Below are positions 7,162-10,629 of a stretch of 10,629 nucleotides of DNA, one piece after another; positions within the stretch are counted from its first letter, which is position 1, and every line of letters begins with the position of its first letter. The stretch is from contig CATOJL010000036.1 of the NCBI GenBank assembly GCA_951800155.1, positions 1 to 10,629 on the forward strand, written 5' to 3'. The stretch comes from an uncultured Bacilli bacterium (lineage in GTDB: Bacteria; Bacillota_I; Bacilli_A; RF39; UBA660). The position numbers and the translations under genes are program-made. Below the pieces are notes generated by a model. It was not told the origin of the DNA and did not search any database. It saw only the letters and a program-made list of their open reading frames with translations.

Positions 7162-8022
7162 ATGAATTGTCCAAATTGTGGAAGTATTGTAAAAGAAGGG
7201 GAAATTATGTGTTCAACTTGTCGAATGCCCGTTGCTCTTATGAGTGGAAATCCCGTTTCTCCTACTCCCATTGCACCAAGCATGCCTGAGGAAACTTTTG
7301 TTGATCCAGCGACGACTGTATCTAGCATGGCACAACAGACACCTACATATGTTGAAGAAATACCAGAATCAAGTACTAACGATTTATACAAAAATTATGG
7401 AGAAGGAAAAAAACCAGTAACTAGTTTAAAATTTATTCTTCCTATTGTATTAGGTATGGCTCTTTTTCTTTTTGTCCTCTTTGGTATTTATATGGTTGTA
7501 AAGATGTATGTGCAAGATCAAAAAAGTGATCCTAGTACAAATACACTTTCTACTTATCAGGTTGATTTCAATGGGTACATTTATACACTGAGTGGAGATT
7601 TAACTTACCATAAAGATACAGCATCCAATTTATTTCATATCGCTTTGAGCGATAATTCATGGTCTAGTTCTCTTCAAGTTATTGAATCAACGTATGCAAA
7701 TGCAAAGATAAAGCAAAATGCCTTAAAATCTTATTTTCAGTCACTTGGATATACTGTTTCTAATGCTGAGGAGGAAGAGTATGAAGGAGCTTCTTTCTTA
7801 CTTTTTGAGGCAACAAAAGGCGCAAAAAATTATCTATTAGCAGTTACACAGGCGGGGGATTCCTCAAATTGTTTTGGAATTGTAATCGAAACACAAGATG
7901 ATACTTATGATTATGAATTAATGGAGATGATTGCGAAGATTACGACCAATGTAAAATATGAAAGAACAGATACATCTGGAAAGGAAAAAGTGGATTTTGA
8001 TTTCACAAAAGTGTTACGATAA
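7162..8022 (+). CDS. zinc-ribbon membrane protein with extracytoplasmic domain, unknown function
   Basis: I do not recognise a named family. The 286-aa protein opens with a short zinc ribbon (CPNCG at 3-7 and CSTC at 17-20, the four expected ligands), then a Pro/Thr/Ser-rich linker (about 28-85). One membrane helix (about 91-113, ILPIVLGMALFLFVLFGIY) follows, then an extracytoplasmic domain of about 170 residues. By the positive residues flanking the helix and the cytoplasmic habit of zinc ribbons, the N-terminus should be inside. The outer domain has an alpha/beta look, with TYQVDFNGYIYTL near its start and an acidic EEEEYEGASFLLFEA stretch, and it contains a single cysteine. AGGAGGTG (7149-7156) overlaps the murC stop with an 11-base gap, and the next gene starts directly after this stop. 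A sensory or scaffold role at the envelope is possible but not shown. Confidence 0.8.
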   Translation: MNCPNCGSIVKEGEIMCSTCRMPVALMSGNPVSPTPIAPSMPEETFVDPATTVSSMAQQTPTYVEEIPESSTNDLYKNYGEGKKPVTSLKFILPIVLGMALFLFVLFGIYMVVKMYVQDQKSDPSTNTLSTYQVDFNGYIYTLSGDLTYHKDTASNLFHIALSDNSWSSSLQVIESTYANAKIKQNALKSYFQSLGYTVSNAEEEEYEGASFLLFEATKGAKNYLLAVTQAGDSSNCFGIVIETQDDTYDYELMEMIAKITTNVKYERTDTSGKEKVDFDFTKVLR

Positions 8023-8469
8023 ATGAAAAAAATATGTATTATAGTTCCTATTCTTGTGTGTCTTCTTTGCATAAGCGTTTTCGTTTATAAGAAGATAGTT
8101 CCAATGTATGTAGATACTTATTCCTTAGAAGGTGATTACGTTCCTTCTTTACGTAAAGTTTTGAAAGAAACGAAAAAAGTTTCCCTTTATAAAGCAAATA
8201 AGAAGAATGGTATTTATACAAAAAAATATGTGTATGAAAAACAAAAAAATGTGCTAAAAGATTTAACGACTTATACAAATTATTTAATTCAAATGGAACA
8301 ATTTGAAGTTTTACAAGATTATGATTTAAAAGATGAAAACATGAAAGAAATTTATTTAGGAAAACAATCTCATGTAGATTCTACAAAAATTATTCTTGTA
8401 GAAATTACTTATACAGAGGATACAATTACAATTCTTTTAACTAAAAAGAAGGGTAGTTTTCTCAAATAA
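8023..8469 (+). CDS. small lysine-rich signal-anchored protein, unknown function
   Basis: This 148-aa protein starts MKK followed by a hydrophobic helix (about residues 4-22, IIVPILVCLLCISVFV), which looks like an uncleaved signal anchor. About 120 residues outside the membrane follow, rich in Lys, Tyr and Thr and with alternating beta and helical character (KYVYEKQKNVL, IILVEITYTEDTITILLT near the end). The cysteines at 13 and 16 do not make a lipobox, because small residues are missing at -1. The ATG follows the stop of the zinc-ribbon gene with no spacer (TAAATG) and there is no ribosome binding site, so it is probably translated by termination-reinitiation and paired in dose with that protein. 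It is the last gene before the shared terminator. I recognise no homologous family; a partner for the zinc-ribbon protein's outer domain is an inference from coupling only. Confidence 0.72.
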   Translation: MKKICIIVPILVCLLCISVFVYKKIVPMYVDTYSLEGDYVPSLRKVLKETKKVSLYKANKKNGIYTKKYVYEKQKNVLKDLTTYTNYLIQMEQFEVLQDYDLKDENMKEIYLGKQSHVDSTKIILVEITYTEDTITILLTKKKGSFLK

Positions 8470-8496
8470 AAAATCTAACGAACTCGTTAGATTTTT
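8468..8496. terminator. bidirectional intrinsic terminator between the operon and lexA
   Basis: A perfect 7-bp stem TCTAACG / CGTTAGA (8474-8480 with 8485-8491) with a four-base loop is flanked by an A run (8468-8473) and a T run (8492-8496), so it can act in both directions. It ends the long plus-strand operon right after its last stop and, on the minus strand, ends lexA. The 3' half of the stem contains the lexA stop codon (8487-8489). Confidence 0.85.
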
Positions 8497-9107
8497 CTAT
8501 ATAGACCAATTGCTTTTCCTAAAATAGTTACGTTATCTAAAAGAATAGGTTGCATTGTATCATTTTCAGGTTGCAAGCGAAAGTAATTTTCTTCTTTATA
8601 AAATGTTTTTAAAGTTACTTCATTTTCCTCAGTCATGGCAACGACCACTTGTCCATTTCTAGCTGTATTTACACGCTCTACAATGACAATATCTCCATCT
8701 AAGATACCTGCATTAATCATACTTGTACCCTGAACTTTTAGACTAAAAACTTCTTTATTTCGTGGAACTAAGTAAGAAGGGATGGCTAAGACTTCATCAG
8801 GTTGTTCGATTGCTTCAATGGGATTACCTGCTGTAATTTTTCCAAGGAGAGGGATTTCTACAGTAAGTTCATTTAAGGGAGTTACGTATTCATTGGAAAC
8901 AAGAAGTTCAATTGCTCTATTTTTGTATCCATTTTTCTTGATAGCTCCTTTTTTTTCTAGATTATTTAAGTGAGCATGAATGGTCGCTGGAGAATTAACC
9001 CCTAAAGCAGAACCAATTTCCCGAATGGTAGGTGGAAATCCATGTTCTGCGATATATTGTTTCATAAAATCTAAAATTTCATTTTGTTTTTTTGTTAATG
9101 TTTCCAT
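8487..9107 (-). CDS. lexA: LexA, SOS-response repressor
   Basis: LexA represses DNA-damage genes and cleaves itself when RecA filaments form (206 aa, the normal length). The N-terminal winged helix-turn-helix (about 1-70) has the typical PPTIREIGSALGVNSPATIHAHL. The cleavage bond is Ala93-Gly94 in GKITAGNP. The Ser-Lys dyad is Ser129 (QGTSM; most Firmicutes have GDSM) and Lys167 (VTLKTF). All parts needed for repression and self-cleavage are present. The ATG has AGGAGG (9112-9117 on the plus strand) four bases upstream, and promoter and operator sit just beyond. It converges on the tad/murC run and shares the terminator, whose stem includes its stop. No other SOS gene is visible nearby. Confidence 0.96.
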   Translation of the reverse strand: METLTKKQNEILDFMKQYIAEHGFPPTIREIGSALGVNSPATIHAHLNNLEKKGAIKKNGYKNRAIELLVSNEYVTPLNELTVEIPLLGKITAGNPIEAIEQPDEVLAIPSYLVPRNKEVFSLKVQGTSMINAGILDGDIVIVERVNTARNGQVVVAMTEENEVTLKTFYKEENYFRLQPENDTMQPILLDNVTILGKAIGLYRKI

Positions 9108-9134
9108 AAAACCTCCTCGATTTCTCTTATTCCC

Positions 9135-9163
9135 ATTTTAGCATACCTCCATTTTGTTGTCAA
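9135..9163 (-). promoter_or_regulatory. lexA promoter, near-consensus sigma-A
   Basis: Read on the minus strand, a perfect -35 TTGACA (9158-9163) is separated by exactly 17 bases from the -10 TAAAAT (9135-9140, five of six), with an extended -10 TG one base before it. This is the strongest promoter in the window by eye. Its -35 overlaps the LexA box, so LexA binding should block RNA polymerase. Confidence 0.88.
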
Positions 9164-9174
9164 ACGTTTGTTCT
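9161..9174 (-). promoter_or_regulatory. LexA operator (SOS box) for lexA autoregulation
   Basis: On the minus strand the sequence AGAACAAACGTTTG matches the core of the Firmicutes SOS box CGAACRNRYGTTYC at all twelve inner positions (GAAC, AAAC, GTTT) and differs only at the outermost base on each side. It overlaps three bases of the -35 hexamer, the classic place for lexA autorepression. It is the only good LexA box I see in the window. Confidence 0.88.
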
Positions 9175-9443
9175 TGTAAAAAAAACTGTTTTTTTCTGCT
9201 TTTCATCGAAATGGAAGAATTTTGAAAGGAATCATTCTCTTCAATTGTATGATATATAGAAACAGATTTGTAATTTTAAAGAGAATTTTTTTGAAAATTA
9301 GGATAGAAGAGTTGAAAGTGTTTTTTTGCTAAAAAAGAAATGTCATAGACCATGTGTTAAGGCTCACTTGCTTCTTTTGGAGATATAATTAAAAATTTTC
9401 TTTTGAAAAAAAGAAAATAGGAAAAATTGATTTGGCGAATATC
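9175..9443. other. AT-rich gap between divergent lexA and transketolase genes
   Basis: This stretch lies between the lexA operator and the transketolase promoter and holds no open reading frame that I can support. It is very AT-rich with A and T runs. It contains a perfect 10-bp inverted repeat of pure A/T apart from one pair (9395-9404 with 9409-9418, GAAA loop), and a TATAAT at 9384-9389 without a good -35. No tRNA, rRNA or recognisable riboswitch is seen. Confidence 0.5.
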
Positions 9444-9472
9444 TTTTCATTTTTCTTATTTTCGTGTATACT
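9444..9472 (+). promoter_or_regulatory. predicted transketolase promoter
   Basis: TATACT (9467-9472, five of six to TATAAT) lies 17 bases after TTTTCA (9444-9449, four of six to TTGACA). Transcription would start near 9479, giving a leader of under 20 bases before the ATG at 9497, which has the ribosome binding site AGGAGA (9487-9492). Confidence 0.6.
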
Positions 9473-9496
9473 GATGTTAGAAAGATAGGAGAATAT

Positions 9497-10629
9497 ATGG
9501 ACGAGAAAATAATTAATAATATAAAGATGTTAGCTATTGATATGATTCATGAGGCAGGAAGTGGGCATCCGGGGATTGTTTTGGGAGCTGCTCCTATTTT
9601 GTATACCTTGTATGCAAAACATATGCGAGTGAGTACGAGTGATACTTCTTGGATAAACCGTGATCGTTTTGTCATGTCGGCAGGACATGGTTCCGCTCTT
9701 TTATATGCGACTTTATATATGGCAGGTTTTGATATAAATTTAGAAGATTTAAAACATTTTAGACATTATCAAGCAAAGACACCCGGGCATCCAGAGGTTT
9801 TTATCACTCCTGGAGTTGATGCTTCAACAGGTCCTCTTGGACAAGGAATTGCAACAGCAGTTGGACTTGCTTTAGGGGGGAAAATGGCAAAGGCACGTGT
9901 CAATACAAAAGAGTATTCATTAATTGATTATAATGTATACGCTTTGTGTGGAGATGGGGATTTTATGGAAGGAATTAGCTATGAGGCTATGTCTTTTGCT
10001 GGAAGTCATCAATTGGATAATTTAATTGTGTTGTATGATTCCAATGGTGTGAGCCTAGATGGGGTGACCCATGGGGTTTTTAACGAATCTATGGAAGCAC
10101 GAGCAAAAAGTATGGGTTGGGATTATGAATTTGTAAAAGATGGTACGCAAATTCATTTGATTGATAAGGCGATTACTAGAGCAAAATTAAATAAAAAACC
10201 TACGCTTATTGAAATAAAAACAATTATTGGAAAGGGTTCTTATTTAGAAGGTTCCCATGTAGTCCATGGAAAACCTTTAACAGAAGATGATATAAAACAA
10301 TTAAAGTACAATTTAGAAATTCCTTTAAAAGAATTTTATGTAGATGAAAGTTTGCGCGATTCATTTAGAAGAGAACTAGCAAAACGAACCGATGATGCTT
10401 ATAGAAAGTGGGCTGAATCTTATAAAAAGTGTGCGAGCGATGAAGAAGCTTTAAAACGAGTTGCATTTTTATTTCATCCAGCCATTCGTTGTAATTTTCT
10501 AGATTATGAATTTCACTTTGAAGAAAATTTGAATGAAGCTACGCGAAATACCAACAAAAAGATAATGGAAGTGATTTCTTCTTATATTCCTTATTTGGTT
10601 GGAGGAGCGGCAGATGTAGCCAGTACCAC
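9497..10629 (+). CDS. tkt: transketolase, 3' end outside the window
   Basis: This is a thiamine diphosphate enzyme of the pentose phosphate pathway that moves two-carbon units between sugar phosphates. The first 377 residues are present with no stop, so the gene is cut by the window edge (a full transketolase is about 650-670 aa). Visible landmarks are HEAGSGHPG (18-26, substrate His24), SAGHGSALLY (61-70), TPGHPE (95-100), STGPLGQG (110-117), and the ThDP/metal motif GDGDFMEG (152-159) completed by Asn183 in YDSNGVSLDG. Later come the HGKPL loop near residue 256 and, at the end, the beginning of the pyrimidine-binding domain (ATRNTNKKIMEV, then VGGAADVAS). The ATG has AGGAGA four bases upstream. 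It is divergent from lexA and not part of the pilus run. All motifs seen are intact. Confidence 0.95.
   Translation, partial: MDEKIINNIKMLAIDMIHEAGSGHPGIVLGAAPILYTLYAKHMRVSTSDTSWINRDRFVMSAGHGSALLYATLYMAGFDINLEDLKHFRHYQAKTPGHPEVFITPGVDASTGPLGQGIATAVGLALGGKMAKARVNTKEYSLIDYNVYALCGDGDFMEGISYEAMSFAGSHQLDNLIVLYDSNGVSLDGVTHGVFNESMEARAKSMGWDYEFVKDGTQIHLIDKAITRAKLNKKPTLIEIKTIIGKGSYLEGSHVVHGKPLTEDDIKQLKYNLEIPLKEFYVDESLRDSFRRELAKRTDDAYRKWAESYKKCASDEEALKRVAFLFHPAIRCNFLDYEFHFEENLNEATRNTNKKIMEVISSYIPYLVGGAADVAST

Noticed and set aside
7092..7391. Minus-strand open frame across the murC/zinc-ribbon junction
   Set aside because: It covers the end of murC and the zinc ribbon, both better supported by motifs and ribosome binding sites.
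8023..8090. Lipoprotein signal in the small signal-anchored protein
   Set aside because: The cysteines in the helix are preceded by Val or Leu at -1, not Gly, Ala or Ser, so no lipobox is formed.
8782..8973. Plus-strand open frame inside lexA
   Set aside because: It is antisense to the conserved LexA cleavage region and has no independent support.
9384..9389. TATAAT as an additional transketolase promoter
   Set aside because: No acceptable -35 lies 16-18 bases upstream (GGCTCA at 9361-9366), and the TATACT promoter nearer the gene is better placed.
9395..9418. Perfect inverted repeat as an intrinsic terminator
   Set aside because: The stem is almost all A-T and on the plus strand is followed by AGGAAAAATT rather than T; on the minus strand only a few T follow and no gene ends there.

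Overview
The window looks like chromosomal DNA from a low-GC Gram-positive bacterium of the Bacilli. The base composition is strongly AT-rich and the Shine-Dalgarno sites are good AGGAGG types. MurC is of the Bacilli type (GIKGSGMS, CHGKTTTT, EACEYRRH) and LexA is Firmicutes-like with an SOS box of the GAAC-N4-GTTY kind. TGA is used as a normal stop (the tadB-like gene ends in TGA), so the reassigned mycoplasma code is not in use. An intact murC implies a peptidoglycan wall. The exact lineage cannot be fixed from the sequence; an uncultured gut or host-associated Bacilli lineage is a guess.

Layout: (1) 1-585 is the 3' part of a cysteine-rich, probably secreted protein of unknown function. A short gap follows, with an intrinsic terminator (711-737) and then an extended -10 promoter (739-767). 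(2) 794-8469 is a tightly packed run of nine same-strand genes with overlaps or gaps of at most 11 bases, most likely one operon. It holds two TadE-like pseudopilins, a TadZ/ParA-like ATPase, the TadA secretion ATPase, TadB- and TadC-like membrane platform proteins, murC, a zinc-ribbon membrane protein and a small signal-anchored protein. (3) A bidirectional terminator (8468-8496) separates this run from the convergent lexA (8487-9107, minus), which has a near-consensus promoter overlapped by its own LexA box. (4) An AT-rich gap of about 390 bases leads to a divergent transketolase gene (9497 onward), cut by the window end.

The Tad genes together encode the cytoplasmic motor (TadA), its membrane platform (TadB, TadC), a localisation ATPase (TadZ) and two class III pilin-like subunits, as expected for a monoderm Tad/Flp pilus machine. 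No major Flp pilin, prepilin peptidase or secretin is present in the window. The most unusual features are a TadB-like protein carrying about 178 extra N-terminal residues that look like two Ig-like domains on the outer face of the membrane, a second pseudopilin lacking the conserved Glu+5, and murC placed inside the apparent pilus operon.
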